Source: Saccharomyces mikatae IFO 1815
Lineage: Eukaryota > Ascomycota > Saccharomycetes > Saccharomycetales > Saccharomycetaceae
Direction of reading: 5' to 3'
Assembly: GCF_947241705.1 (NCBI RefSeq)
Contig: NC_079269.1
Location: 124,001-188,000, forward strand
DNA length: 64,000 nucleotides
The notes under the pieces are model-generated. The model had not been told where the DNA came from and did no database searches. It saw only the letters and a list, made by a program, of their open reading frames with translations. This document shows, piece by piece, positions 10,333-20,186 of the stretch. A program made the translations under genes and the position numbers. Positions within the stretch are counted from its first letter, which is position 1, and each line of letters starts with the position of its first letter.

Positions 10333-10855
10333 TTGTTTACTTCCTTCTCTTTATCCCTCTCTTTTAGGTTGAGAAGGTTCGGGAATTCTCTCTAGTGGCG
10401 TAAACCTAAACGCTGAGCTGACTAGGTTTTAGTTAATATGTTTTCTGTTCAGCACAGAAGATGGAGGAGAAGGTAAGAAAAATATAAGAAAAGGTCCAAC
10501 TGTATGAGACGTATAAAAACCACGAAGGATGAAGAAAAAAAGCCACTACCCACTTTATGATTAATACGGAAAACAATAAACACACCGCTGTCAGCGTTCT
10601 CTTATGTGCAGGAAGGGTCCGTGCTATTGTTCTTAAAAGGGATTCTTGTTTCCCACACATCTAATTTTTCTTTCTTTGTCTTTTCCACATCAAAAACTTC
10701 CACCAAATGGATGTCGGGTAATCAATGGAAATTGCGGGCGATGACTTTCGGCGGCTAAGAATTAAACAAGAAGGGAATATCTATAGATGGTCACTGAAAA
10801 AGGATATAGCATATAGGTAAACACAAATGTACGTATTTATTCAGTTAATCTAAGG
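10333..10855. other. BNI1 promoter / ALP1 3' region
   Basis: This 523-bp gap carries the BNI1 upstream region and the ALP1 terminator. A TATA-like TATAAAAA lies near 10513. A 75-codon frame on the minus strand (10433-10660) has no recognisable product and lies where BNI1 promoter sequence is expected, so I do not call it. Confidence 0.45.
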
Positions 10856-12577
10856 TTATGAAAGAATATCCCACACATGCTGCCACCTTGTTTTACATTC
10901 TGGCTCTATCCAGACCTGCTCCTCTATGTCCCGGCGGTCAGAATCTATATCGACATCCTGCAGCTTCCATACAAAGCGACACTTAAACCAAACCTGGAAT
11001 AGCAACCAGATAGCTATAAACAGGAATACGGATATATATGCGGCAATGAAGTCAATGGGTTGAAAAGTAGGTGCGAATGCGGTAAACCCCTGAATCAGAA
11101 CGATCAGTGCGATGAAAAAGGATGCATAATATGCCAAGAAAGGCATCATGCGAGCTCTGTAAGGTAAGTCGTCCCTTGATATACCACGCTTCTTTATCGC
11201 CTGCATAAAGCGGATATGTGAAAGTGAAATCAAAAGCCAGGCAAAAAAGCCTGCCACACCGGTGATGTTTAGTAACCAATTAAAAACCTTACCGCTGCCT
11301 GCAGATGTCTCTAAGAAAGCCAAAAACCCGAATGCAGATGTTGAAAGTACAGCGAAGTATGGTACACCGCCCTTGGTTACGTTGGACAAAAACCTTGGTG
11401 CCAGACTGTTTTTAGATAGACTGTACAGTACCCTTGAGCCAATATACACGTTAGAGTTACCTGCAGAGAGAATAGTGATCAGTACGACCGCATTAAATAT
11501 ATCTGGAAGGACTTTGGTTCCTGAGTTCTCAATGCTTATCATAAAGGGGGACGAAGAGACAAATGTGCCCTCACTATCCAATTTCGGATCGTTATACGGA
11601 ACCAAAAGGCCGATGAAAAACAGAGAAAGGATATAAAAGACTAAGATCCTTACCACAACTTTTTTGATTGCCCTGGGGACGGCTCTTCGTGGGTTAGCGG
11701 CTTCACCGGCGGTGATTCCAACCAGTTCAGTGCCTTGATACGTGAATGCAGCATTGATCAAGGACGAAACCCAACCGAGGAAACGGCCTTCATTCTTGTT
11801 TTTAGAGATGATGCCTGGTCCCCAGGCACCTGGATTTCTCCAGTATCTGAAACCGATGGGCCCGCCAGATTGTCCCGCACCACAAACTATACAGAATGAA
11901 AAAAAGATGAAGCCAAGCAACGCTATTACCTTTATGGATGCTATGCAAAACTCAAATTCTCCATAATATTTCACGGGAAACATGTTCATCAGAGTTAACA
12001 AGCACCAGAAAATCACGATCCAAGCTACTAAGGGTACGGCATCTGTCCAATACTGAATGATCTGCCCCAGAACGGATAGTTCTAATGCGAAGGTAAAACA
12101 CCACGACAGCCAGTACATGTAGCCGTTTGTGGCGCCCAGTGCAGGCGACAAAAATCTCTGCGCAAAGACAGAAAACGAAGATGTTACTGGGATAAATGTA
12201 GCCATTTCACCTAACGACTGAGTCACAGAGTAAATCACCGTCCCCATAAATAAATAGGATATCAGGGCGCCAACAGGCCCCGCATGTGCCAGTGGCGGGC
12301 CAATACCTATTATGAGACCTGTGCCTATAGTACCACCGAGGGCAATCATTCCTATATGCCGTTGCTTTAGCTTCCGCTTAACCTCCCCGCCCTTTCGTGG
12401 CGATGTCTCCGTTTCCTTAGCACTATCGTTATTAATGCTGCTCTTGCCGGCAACAGCCTCTTCAGTATCCTGTCCATCATACCTAGCACATATCAATTCT
12501 TCCTCTTTTATTGTAGAGATAGAATTGATTTCGTACTGACTCACTTTGGACATTCTCATGTCCACACTTTCATTCAT
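10856..12577 (-). CDS. ALP1: Alp1, basic amino-acid (arginine) permease
   Basis: Alp1 is a plasma-membrane proton-coupled permease of the yeast amino-acid transporter (YAT/APC) family, closest to Can1 and Lyp1. I start it at ATG 12577 ([11 protein letters not shown]), giving 573 residues, the S. cerevisiae length. A TTG-led extension of 19 codons is not supported. A hydrophilic N-terminal tail of about 85 residues ends in [16 protein letters not shown], which opens TM1 with the GGTIGTGL motif. About twelve membrane segments follow, and then a charged cytoplasmic C-tail ending near [10 protein letters not shown]. The central block [18 protein letters not shown] through TAGEAANP is nearly identical at DNA level to the same block in the divergent neighbour LYP1, which points to gene conversion. 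The gene stands head to head with LYP1 across the former BSC4 interval. Confidence 0.95.
   Translation of the reverse strand: MNESVDMRMSKVSQYEINSISTIKEEELICARYDGQDTEEAVAGKSSINNDSAKETETSPRKGGEVKRKLKQRHIGMIALGGTIGTGLIIGIGPPLAHAGPVGALISYLFMGTVIYSVTQSLGEMATFIPVTSSFSVFAQRFLSPALGATNGYMYWLSWCFTFALELSVLGQIIQYWTDAVPLVAWIVIFWCLLTLMNMFPVKYYGEFEFCIASIKVIALLGFIFFSFCIVCGAGQSGGPIGFRYWRNPGAWGPGIISKNKNEGRFLGWVSSLINAAFTYQGTELVGITAGEAANPRRAVPRAIKKVVVRILVFYILSLFFIGLLVPYNDPKLDSEGTFVSSSPFMISIENSGTKVLPDIFNAVVLITILSAGNSNVYIGSRVLYSLSKNSLAPRFLSNVTKGGVPYFAVLSTSAFGFLAFLETSAGSGKVFNWLLNITGVAGFFAWLLISLSHIRFMQAIKKRGISRDDLPYRARMMPFLAYYASFFIALIVLIQGFTAFAPTFQPIDFIAAYISVFLFIAIWLLFQVWFKCRFVWKLQDVDIDSDRRDIEEQVWIEPECKTRWQHVWDILS
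11694..11833 (-). repeat. ALP1 copy of a 140-bp near-identical tract shared with LYP1
   Basis: Read on the minus strand, this tract matches LYP1 14351-14490 at 136 of 140 positions by my base-by-base reading. Similarity falls to roughly 70-75% just downstream and is lower still about 35 bp upstream. The two copies are inverted relative to each other. Confidence 0.9.
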
Positions 12578-13489
12578 GACAATTATCACAATATTTTGAT
12601 TTTGCCGCTGATATGTGCCTTTAATTCTGCGCAAGACAACAAGAAAACCAAAAAATTAATAATAAACAAAAACATATGCGATATACATCGGAGTAAAGTT
12701 ATTATCTACTTTCACTCCAGTGCCGCTGACTGTGTTGCCATCGAAGAAAATCTTTATCTGGAATGGAGTTACCTGCAGGAATGATGTGGTTACAAAAAGG
12801 GACCAAATTCACACAGTAACGTATTGTTCGCTATAAGCATTTTTATGTCAGATCCTCAACGCCGCGACCCCAAAAACGTTGCAGATATTTTGAGTCGCAC
12901 ATCGATAGCTACTACATTATTTCCTTCAAGGAATACGCACGGGTACGAAAACTGTCCGAATATGACCAAAAAAAATAAAATAAGAACTGTGGGAAACGAA
13001 GTATCACTGTATACGAAACAAAATCATTTTCCACTGTTGCAATTCCTTCGCCACAACGTATACTTTAACCAAGCATTTAGAACGTACATAGGTGTGCAAC
13101 AACATCAAAATATGCTAAAGTTGTAGCAGGTGCTGTTAGTTCATACCACTTTTCAACGGTACCCGAAACCCAGTGGGGTAAAAGGAAATCGCACCGTGTG
13201 CCAGAAATGTTCGCAGCAAGCGGGAGAACCCAGTGACTAATTGCCCTTCCCGCAGGAAAAAGAAACTTGCGCCCGTGTGCAATTTCTCGCAAAGCTGAAA
13301 AAAAAATGCAAAAAGTGCCCGAAATCCCTGGGAAAGTTTGCAAATGATTAATGATCAATATTGAGCACATTTGTCAGGTTGTTATTTAATAAGGACACGG
13401 AAGAGAACTGAAAAAAAGCAACCTACCTGTTTTTATTAACACAAAAGGAAAAAAAAGGCATCGCCTGCAACAATTACACAATATACCGT
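12578..13489. other. ALP1-LYP1 divergent intergenic region; BSC4-equivalent, no matching ORF
   Basis: In S. cerevisiae this interval carries BSC4, a young gene described as having arisen de novo from non-coding DNA. Here the same stretch (about 12638-12900) can be recognised by short matches to my recollection of the 131-residue Bsc4 protein. An NKKTKK-type stretch lies at 12638-12655, LEWSYLQ at 12758-12778 (Bsc4 has VEWSCLQ) and an RRDPK run near 12860, all in one frame. A DVVTKR stretch at 12783-12800 is in another frame. No ATG opens the first frame, and TGA at 12782-12784 ends it. So no Bsc4-like protein can be read from it. The remainder (about 12900-13489) is the LYP1 promoter. An ATG-led 93-codon frame at 12845-13126 has no homologue I know. 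Confidence 0.75.
13003..13016 (+). promoter_or_regulatory. Abf1-type site upstream of LYP1
   Basis: The 14-mer ATCACTGTATACGA fits the Abf1 consensus RTCAYTNNNNACGW at every fixed position. It lies 474 bp upstream of the LYP1 start and just beyond the BSC4-equivalent stretch. Abf1 is a general regulatory factor that opens chromatin at promoters. Binding here is inferred from sequence only. Confidence 0.55.
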
Positions 13490-15325
13490 ATGGGCAGGTT
13501 TAGCAATATAATAACATCCAATAAATGGGATGAGAAACATGACAACTTTGAGGACCAGAGCATACGGGAGTTACCGGAGAACCAGATAGAACATGAGATG
13601 GAGGTGATAGATATAAATAACAAGTCGACACTATACTCTATTGACGAGAAACAGTACAATTTAAAGAAAAAACATGGTTTACAAGACGACGCAATCGCCG
13701 ATGTAAACTCAACAACCAACTCCTTGACTAGGACGCAAATTGTTTCTCACGAAGCAGGTGCTGACGAGGAGGACGAGGAAGAAGCTCACTATGAAGACAA
13801 ACATGTCAAGAGAGCCTTGAAGCAAAGACATATAGGTATGATTGCATTAGGTGGTACTATTGGTACTGGTCTTTTCGTTGGTATTTCCACGCCCTTGAGT
13901 AATGCGGGCCCTGTGGGGTCCTTAATCGCGTATATATTTATGGGTACAGTGATCTACTTCATCACTCAATCACTTGGTGAAATGGCCACGTTCATCCCCG
14001 TAACGTCATCTATCACTGTCTTCTCGAAAAGGTTCTTATCACCTGCATTTGGTGTTTCCAATGGTTATATGTACTGGTTCAACTGGGCTATCACTTATGC
14101 CGTGGAAGTCTCTGTTATTGGCCAAGTCATTCAATATTGGACGGATAAAGTCCCTTTGGCGGCTTGGATCGCGATATTTTGGGTTCTTATTACTTTAATG
14201 AATTTCTTTCCCGTGAAAGTTTACGGTGAATTTGAGTTCTGGGTGGCATCGGTTAAGGTTTTAGCCATTGTGGGTTATTTGATATACGCCTTGGTTATTG
14301 TTTGTGGTGGGTCTCACCAAGGACCCATCGGTTTTAGATACTGGAGGAACCCAGGTGCCTGGGGACCGGGCATCATCTCTAAAAACAAGAGTGAAGGCCG
14401 TTTCCTCGGTTGGGTTTCGTCCTTGATCAATGCTGCATTCACGTATCAGGGCACTGAACTGGTTGGTATCACCGCCGGTGAAGCCGCTAATCCAAGGAAG
14501 ACAGTCCCAAGAGCTATCAACAAAGTTGTCTTTAGGATCGTGATCTTTTACATCATGTCCTTGTTCTTTATTGGCTTGCTAGTTCCATACAATGAGCCCC
14601 GTTTATCTCCTAGTTCCGCTGTCATTGCATCATCGCCTTTTGTCATTTCTATTCAAAATGCCGGTACTTATGCTCTTCCAGACATTTTCAACGCTGTGGT
14701 CTTGATTACTGTTATATCTGCTGCCAATTCTAACGTGTACGTTGGTTCTCGTGTCCTGTACTCTCTCGCTCAAAGCGGCAACGCACCAAAGCAATTTGGA
14801 TACGTCACTAAGCAGGGTGTTCCATACATGGGCGTCCTCTCAACAGCTGCATTGGGTCTTTTAGCCTTTTTGGTCGTCAACAACAATGCCAATACCGCAT
14901 TCAACTGGCTAATTAGCATTTCCACTTTGGCAGGGCTATGTGCATGGTTGTTCATTTCTTTGGCCCACATCAGGTTCATGCAAGCATTGAAGCAACGTGG
15001 TATTTCTCGTGATGATTTGCCCTTCAAGGCTAAACTAATGCCTTATGGGGCCTACTATGCTTCTTTTTTTGTCACCATCATCATATTCATTCAAGGGTTT
15101 CAAGCATTCTGTCCGTTCAGTGTTTCCGAGTTTTTTACATCTTATATTTCCTTGATACTTTTGGCCGTTGTATTCATTAGTTGTCAATTGTACTACAAAT
15201 GTAGATTTATTTGGAAACTAGAAGATATTGACATCGATTCTGACAGAAGAGAAATCGAAGCCATTATCTGGGAAGATGATGAGCCAAAGAATTTATGGGA
15301 GAAGTTTTGGGCAGCTGTTGCATAG
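13490..15325 (+). CDS. LYP1: Lyp1, lysine permease
   Basis: Lyp1 is the high-affinity lysine/proton symporter of the plasma membrane (YAT/APC family). The product is 611 residues, equal to the S. cerevisiae protein. The first ~105 residues are hydrophilic, acidic and lysine-rich (sites of ubiquitin-dependent turnover in this family). They lead into [16 protein letters not shown] and the [11 protein letters not shown] motif of TM1. About twelve membrane segments follow. The C-tail ends [11 protein letters not shown], a shape shared with Can1. The start at 13490 is supported by the conserved [17 protein letters not shown]-terminus. The central block around residues 288-334 is almost the same as in ALP1 at the DNA level, although the rest of the two genes has diverged well. 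Confidence 0.96.
   Translation: MGRFSNIITSNKWDEKHDNFEDQSIRELPENQIEHEMEVIDINNKSTLYSIDEKQYNLKKKHGLQDDAIADVNSTTNSLTRTQIVSHEAGADEEDEEEAHYEDKHVKRALKQRHIGMIALGGTIGTGLFVGISTPLSNAGPVGSLIAYIFMGTVIYFITQSLGEMATFIPVTSSITVFSKRFLSPAFGVSNGYMYWFNWAITYAVEVSVIGQVIQYWTDKVPLAAWIAIFWVLITLMNFFPVKVYGEFEFWVASVKVLAIVGYLIYALVIVCGGSHQGPIGFRYWRNPGAWGPGIISKNKSEGRFLGWVSSLINAAFTYQGTELVGITAGEAANPRKTVPRAINKVVFRIVIFYIMSLFFIGLLVPYNEPRLSPSSAVIASSPFVISIQNAGTYALPDIFNAVVLITVISAANSNVYVGSRVLYSLAQSGNAPKQFGYVTKQGVPYMGVLSTAALGLLAFLVVNNNANTAFNWLISISTLAGLCAWLFISLAHIRFMQALKQRGISRDDLPFKAKLMPYGAYYASFFVTIIIFIQGFQAFCPFSVSEFFTSYISLILLAVVFISCQLYYKCRFIWKLEDIDIDSDRREIEAIIWEDDEPKNLWEKFWAAVA
14351..14490 (+). repeat. LYP1 copy of a 140-bp near-identical tract shared with ALP1
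   Basis: This is the partner of the inverted copy at 11694-11833. I count four differences, falling in the GACC(G/A)GG, AAGA(G/A)TG, TATCA(G/A)G and GG(T/A)ATC contexts. It spans the membrane region from [10 protein letters not shown] to TAGEAAN. Confidence 0.9.
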
Positions 15326-15567
15326 AACCTTTACTGGAAATTGAGATTGAAAAAGGAAAGGAAAGGCGTTCATTACTTCAATTAATTTGTGGAGGGTTCT
15401 TGAAAAGGCACCTACACTATATATATAATATCGACATTTACTATTCACTATTCATAACATGTTACATCGTAACGCGGTCAATATCACTTTCGTTGCATCG
15501 GCATTCTGTTTATAATATAATCTTTACATACTATTTGCAAGTTAAATTAAGAAACATTATTATTCAT

Positions 15568-15581
15568 GTCATTATTCACGA
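15568..15581 (+). promoter_or_regulatory. Abf1-type site upstream of PIK1
   Basis: GTCATTATTCACGA fits RTCAYTNNNNACGW at all fixed positions and lies about 270 bp before the PIK1 start codon. That placement suits a general regulatory factor that bounds the PIK1 promoter from the LYP1 terminator. It is a sequence match only. Confidence 0.5.
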
Positions 15582-15720
15582 CACGTTCAACTGTTGTTAT
15601 TTTCGTGTTTTTGCATGAGAACAAAAGAACCCTGCCAAAAATATCATTAGAATGAAGATCCAGAAGAATGGAATTTTATATTCAAGACCCTTCAATATTT
15701 TAAACGTACCTACCTTCTAT

Positions 15721-15784
15721 ATTAAGAAGATTTCTGAGCTTTACTGAACTCTATTAAGAAGATTTCTGGACTTTGCTGGACTAT
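15721..15784 (+). repeat. 32-bp imperfect tandem duplication in PIK1 leader
   Basis: Two adjacent 32-bp units (15721-15752 and 15753-15784) agree at 27 of 32 positions and share the first 16 bases, ATTAAGAAGATTTCTG. They lie 66-129 bp before the PIK1 start, in the likely core promoter or 5' UTR. Confidence 0.85.
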
Positions 15785-15849
15785 CTTGATTCGCTTATCA
15801 CTTTCTCTCATTGTAGGCGGATTGTTGATCAAACTCTGTTTTCATCATT

Positions 15850-18800
15850 ATGCATAAAGCATCCAGTTCAAATAAGAGCTTTGATGATACCATTGAACTA
15901 AAGAAGAATGAACAGTTATTGAAACTGATTAATTCCAGTGAATTCACGCTACATAATTGCGTAGAGTTGCTATGTAAACACTCTAAAAATATTGGTATTC
16001 ATTACTATTTGTGTCAGAAGTTGGCTACATTTCCTCACGGTGAACTACAGTTTTATATACCCCAATTAGTACAGGTTTTGATAACTATGGAAACAGAATC
16101 AATGGCTTTAGAAGATTTGCTATTGAGGTTGAGAGCGGAGAACCCTCATTTTGCACTGCTGACATTCTGGCAATTGCAAGCGTTGCTAACGGATTTATCT
16201 ACAGACCCCGCTTCCTATGGTTTTCAAGTTGCTAGAAGAGTGCTAAACAATTTGCAAACAAACCTTTTTAATACAAGCTCAAATGACAACAAAAATGTTA
16301 GAATAAATGAGAACGTTGCACCAGCTTTAGTACTTTCCTCCATGATGATGTCAGCAATAGCATTACCACAGTTAAGTAAAGCCACGAAGCCATTGGTAGA
16401 ATCTCAAGGTAGAAGACAAAAAGCCTTTGTTTTTAAATTAGCCAGAAGCGCGATGAAGGATTTCACCAAAAATATGACCTTAAAGAATACCCTGTTAAAC
16501 AAAAAAAGCTCCAAATCGAAAAGAGTCAGCTCAAGCAGCAGCTTAACTCAAACTTCTCCGATAGATTTAATAGATCCAATAAAAACCAAAGAAGATGCAA
16601 CATTTAGAAAATCGAGACATAACGAGGTGAAATTGGATTTCGACATCGTAGACGATGTAGGTAACCAAGTGTTCGAGGAGAGAATTTCATCCTCAATCAA
16701 ACTACCAAAACGTAAACCCAAACATTTGGATAACTCTTATGTCCACAGGACATATGATGGCAAAAATATCAATAGAGATGAACCTCTAACAAGAACTGCA
16801 AAAGGAGTAGATTGTGTTTATATTTCTTCGAAGGGATATAATGATGAGAATACAGATATTGTTAACAATGATGATGAAACGGGTGGAGAAACAGAGGAGG
16901 ATACAGACGCTTTAAACTCCGATCAGTTCACCAGTTCTATGCCAGATCTGCATAATATTCAACCAAGACTTTCTTCTGCATCGTTCGCTTCTTTAGAGGG
17001 GACACCTAAACTGAATAGGACGAACTCTCAACCGCTTTCGCGCCAAGCAATTAAAAACAGTAAAAAGGCAAGCTCCTCATTGAGTAAAAAGATTGATCTA
17101 TCTCAACTGTCGACTACATCTAAAATTAAAATGTTGAAGGCAAATTATTTCCGTTGCGAGACACAATTTGCCATTGCATTAGAAACTGTATCTCAGAGGT
17201 TAGCTCGAGTACCGACGGAAGCCAGATTAAGTGCCTTACGTGCTGAGCTATTTTTATTAAATAGAGACTTGCCGGCGGAAGTAGACATCCCCACTTTATT
17301 GCCTGCAAATAAGAAAGGAAAGTTGCATAAGTTGGTAACCATTACAGCTAATGAGGCGCAGGTTTTGAATTCTGCTGAAAAAGTTCCATATTTGCTCTTG
17401 ATAGAATATTTAAGAGATGAATTTGATTTTGATCCAACAAGTGAATCAAATGAAAAGCTATTAAAGAAGATCAATAGTAATGAAGGTGGCCTAATATTTG
17501 ATTTAAATTACATGAATAGAAAGGATAACAATGAAAATAAGAACGAGAGTGCTCCACCTAGCATTAACGCTCCAACTACAGCATATGATAACAAAACACC
17601 AGACAATGGAATTTCCCGCAATGAGGACCTTTCCAACACTTCAAGAGTTGATTCGGCCTCTCTATCCCGTTTTAGAACTGAGGTTAATAAAGAGGAAGAT
17701 TTAGGCGATATGTCAATGGTAAAAGTCAAGAACAGAACAGATGATGAAGCGTATAGAAATTCTTTAGTATTACAGAGTGCTGCCAACGTTCCAATTTTGT
17801 CTGCTGGTAGTCAAGACAGAAGTCCAGAGTTGAACTTTGGTTCGAACTTAGATGAAGTACTCATTGAAAATGGAATTAATAACAAAAAAATTCATAATCA
17901 AACAGACGCTTTAGCAGACCAAATGAGAGTTTCAGCAGTTATGTTAGCGCAACTGGATAAATCGCCACAGCAGCTGTCTGAAAGTACAAAACAGATTCGT
18001 GCCCAAATCATTTCATCAATGAAGGAGGTGCAGGATAAATTTGGTTATCACGATTTGGAGGCCCTCCATGGAATGGCAGGTGAAAGAAAATTAGAAAACG
18101 ATTTAATGACAGGTGGTATTGATACATCATATCTGGGTGAAGATTGGGCTACAAAGAAAGAAAGGATACGTAAAACATCAGAGTATGGCCATTTAGAAAA
18201 CTGGGATTTATGTTCTGTGATTGCCAAGACCGGTGATGATTTGAGACAGGAAGCTTTTGCATATCAAATGATTCAGGCGATGGCCAATATATGGGTCAAA
18301 GAAAAAGTGGGAGTTTGGGTAAAGAGAATGAAGATTTTAATTACAAGTGCAAACACGGGACTTGTGGAAACTATCACAAATGCTATGTCTGTTCATAGTA
18401 TTAAAAAGGCTTTAACAAAAAAGATGATCGAAGATGCAGAGCTGGATGATAAAGGTAGTATTGCATCTTTGAACGACCATTTCCTTAGAGCTTTTGGTAA
18501 TCCCAATGGGTTCAAATATAAAAGAGCCCAGGATAATTTTGCTTGCTCGCTAGCCGCATATTCTGTGATTTGCTATCTCCTACAAGTTAAAGACAGGCAC
18601 AACGGTAACATCATGATTGATAATGAAGGTCATGTGAGTCACATCGATTTTGGATTCATGCTATCAAATTCACCAGGCTCCGTGGGCTTTGAAGCTGCTC
18701 CATTTAAACTAACTTACGAATATATCGAACTGTTAGGCGGAGTAGAAGGGGAAGCCTTTAAGAAGTTTGTTGAGCTTACAAAAAGTTCTTTCAAGGCTTT

Positions 18801-19041
18801 GAGAAAGTATGCTGATCAAATTATATCAATGTGTGAGATCATGCAAAAGGACAACATGCAGCCTTGTTTTGATGCTGGCGAACAAACCAGTGTACAACTA
18901 CGACAAAGGTTCCAATTAGAATTGTCAGAAAAAGAAGTCGACGACTTTGTAGAGAACTTCTTGGTAGGAAAATCCTTGGGTAGTATTTATACTAGAATAT
19001 ACGACCAATTCCAACTTATCACGCAAGGTATTTATAGTTGA
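15850..19041 (+). CDS. PIK1: Pik1, phosphatidylinositol 4-kinase
   Basis: Pik1 makes PI4P at the trans-Golgi (for exocytosis) and in the nucleus, and its N-terminal region binds the calcium sensor Frq1. The 1063-residue product is 3 short of S. cerevisiae. The N-terminal 190 residues form the lipid-kinase-unique helical region. A long, variable, Ser/Asn/acidic linker occupies about 200-410 and again 540-690. The kinase domain fills the last ~320 residues. There the phosphate-binding stretch KTGDDLRQE is near residue 796, the catalytic loop DRHNGN is near 915-920 and the metal-binding HIDFGF is near 930-935. The C-terminus LITQGIYS is typical of PI4K-beta. ATG 15850 opens the conserved MHKASSSNKSFDD. 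The PI4P it makes recruits Sec2, whose gene lies in this same window. Confidence 0.97.
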   Translation: MHKASSSNKSFDDTIELKKNEQLLKLINSSEFTLHNCVELLCKHSKNIGIHYYLCQKLATFPHGELQFYIPQLVQVLITMETESMALEDLLLRLRAENPHFALLTFWQLQALLTDLSTDPASYGFQVARRVLNNLQTNLFNTSSNDNKNVRINENVAPALVLSSMMMSAIALPQLSKATKPLVESQGRRQKAFVFKLARSAMKDFTKNMTLKNTLLNKKSSKSKRVSSSSSLTQTSPIDLIDPIKTKEDATFRKSRHNEVKLDFDIVDDVGNQVFEERISSSIKLPKRKPKHLDNSYVHRTYDGKNINRDEPLTRTAKGVDCVYISSKGYNDENTDIVNNDDETGGETEEDTDALNSDQFTSSMPDLHNIQPRLSSASFASLEGTPKLNRTNSQPLSRQAIKNSKKASSSLSKKIDLSQLSTTSKIKMLKANYFRCETQFAIALETVSQRLARVPTEARLSALRAELFLLNRDLPAEVDIPTLLPANKKGKLHKLVTITANEAQVLNSAEKVPYLLLIEYLRDEFDFDPTSESNEKLLKKINSNEGGLIFDLNYMNRKDNNENKNESAPPSINAPTTAYDNKTPDNGISRNEDLSNTSRVDSASLSRFRTEVNKEEDLGDMSMVKVKNRTDDEAYRNSLVLQSAANVPILSAGSQDRSPELNFGSNLDEVLIENGINNKKIHNQTDALADQMRVSAVMLAQLDKSPQQLSESTKQIRAQIISSMKEVQDKFGYHDLEALHGMAGERKLENDLMTGGIDTSYLGEDWATKKERIRKTSEYGHLENWDLCSVIAKTGDDLRQEAFAYQMIQAMANIWVKEKVGVWVKRMKILITSANTGLVETITNAMSVHSIKKALTKKMIEDAELDDKGSIASLNDHFLRAFGNPNGFKYKRAQDNFACSLAAYSVICYLLQVKDRHNGNIMIDNEGHVSHIDFGFMLSNSPGSVGFEAAPFKLTYEYIELLGGVEGEAFKKFVELTKSSFKALRKYADQIISMCEIMQKDNMQPCFDAGEQTSVQLRQRFQLELSEKEVDDFVENFLVGKSLGSIYTRIYDQFQLITQGIYS

Positions 19042-19186
19042 GAAATAGACTAAAGCGGGATGAATATATTTATGTATCTTTAAATCGTGCCAAGAATATT
19101 AAACAAAGTAAGTTCATTGAACACAGAATAACATAAAGAAAGTTAATAAGCATACGACTAGTTAAATATTTATAAAATTTTTCTTA
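19042..19186. other. PIK1/IST1 convergent spacer
   Basis: This 145-bp AT-rich tail-to-tail spacer contains both 3' ends. No ORF or RNA gene is visible. Confidence 0.5.
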
Positions 19187-20186
19187 TTATCTTCGCAAAG
19201 CATCGAAACGTTTTTTTAACTCGTCCAGTTCATCATTTTCTTGCTCTTTTTTAGTCTTTCTTCTCGTAGTTTTCTTTTCTGATTGTTTTTTGTCAACTAC
19301 TTCCTTTTTGATATCTTTAGGAATCTTTAGCTCATTGTTTATATTTTCGCTATTCTGTCTGGGCTTTTTTATAATGATAGGATGTTTAGCATCAGCAACG
19401 TCAATATCATCATTATCTAAGGTTAATATAGGCTTTTCTTCGTCGTTATCTTTCATCTCGACTGAAAGGTCATCATAATCTAAAGCTATGCTAGAAGAAG
19501 ATGAGGACAAGGAACCACACAGTTTACTATATGGCACATCGTATGTTTTCGCAATTTCCTTCAAGTATAGATCGACCAGCTCCTCTTTTGGAACCGAGGG
19601 AGAGCATTTTTGTATGATTTTGTCAGGTACGTCGATATGATCTGTTATAATCCCATTAACAAACTCAGCGTTTAACTTCCAAGCCATTAAATCTTTCAAC
19701 TGACTTAGTTCTTTAATTTCATCAACGAAAAGAATCGCATATATTAACGACCGGATGGCTTCATTGATGCCATCCTCCAGGTGCTCTTTGACAAGCTCTT
19801 CCTCGGTGGTGATATCATTTATTATCTGTACTCTAGCCAACAGTAATTCACAGTATAACTCCAATATTTCTAATAGCTCAATATGAATATCATCATGTAT
19901 TAGTGTTTCAACACGATAATGCGCCTTTTGTTCTTTATTTGCCAATAGCAGTTGTGCAACCTGTCTTCGAGACTGCTTTGCGATCGCTTGTTGCTTTTCT
20001 TGTGCATACCTTAATCTTTGAATACACATCTTCAGGCATGTTTTAAGCTTAATCTACAGCAATTATTTGGTCAATATATCGTGATATTTTTTAGTTAGTA
20101 CACCCTGGATTACTTGAACATTGAAACTTTTCAAAGGATATTATAAAATATGAACATACATTGAACGGTATCATAGGAGGTGCCAT
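19187..20186 (-). CDS. IST1: Ist1, ESCRT-III-like regulator of Vps4 (spliced)
   Basis: Ist1 binds Did2 and Vps4 at endosomes and tunes multivesicular-body sorting. The gene has two coding exons: exon 1 at 20186-20160 (MAPPMIPFN) and exon 2 at 20053-19187, joined across a 106-bp intron to give 297 residues. S. cerevisiae Ist1 is 298. The unspliced frame would begin only at MCIQRL (20029) and miss 17 N-terminal residues. Splicing restores the IKLKTCLKMCIQRL helix that begins the IST1 fold. The helical core covers residues 1-190. A Ser/acidic linker follows, and then a Lys-rich stretch and a C-terminal MIT-interacting motif (DELDELKKRFDALRR). The 3' end faces PIK1 tail to tail. Confidence 0.93.
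20054..20159 (-). other. IST1 intron (106 bp)
   Basis: On the minus strand the 5' splice site is the consensus GTATGT (20159-20154), the branch sequence is a perfect TACTAAC (20100-20094) and the 3' site is TAG (20056-20054), 37 nt after the branch sequence. The phase joins codon AAT to ATT exactly. All three signals match the strongest yeast spliceosomal consensus. Confidence 0.95.

Larger units (their letters stand above)
15326..15849. other. LYP1 3' region / PIK1 promoter
   Basis: This 524-bp tandem-gene spacer begins with the LYP1 terminator (TATATATAATATC near 15418-15430 is a plausible 3' efficiency element). It ends with the PIK1 upstream region, which holds an Abf1-type site and a 32-bp tandem duplication, both listed separately. 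No other gene is visible. Confidence 0.5.

Noticed and set aside
10433-10660. Minus-strand 75-codon frame before BNI1
   Set aside because: No known relative; it lies in the expected BNI1 promoter.
15295-15618. Plus-strand 107-codon frame overlapping the LYP1 end
   Set aside because: It starts inside LYP1 in another frame and continues through terminator sequence with no relative known.
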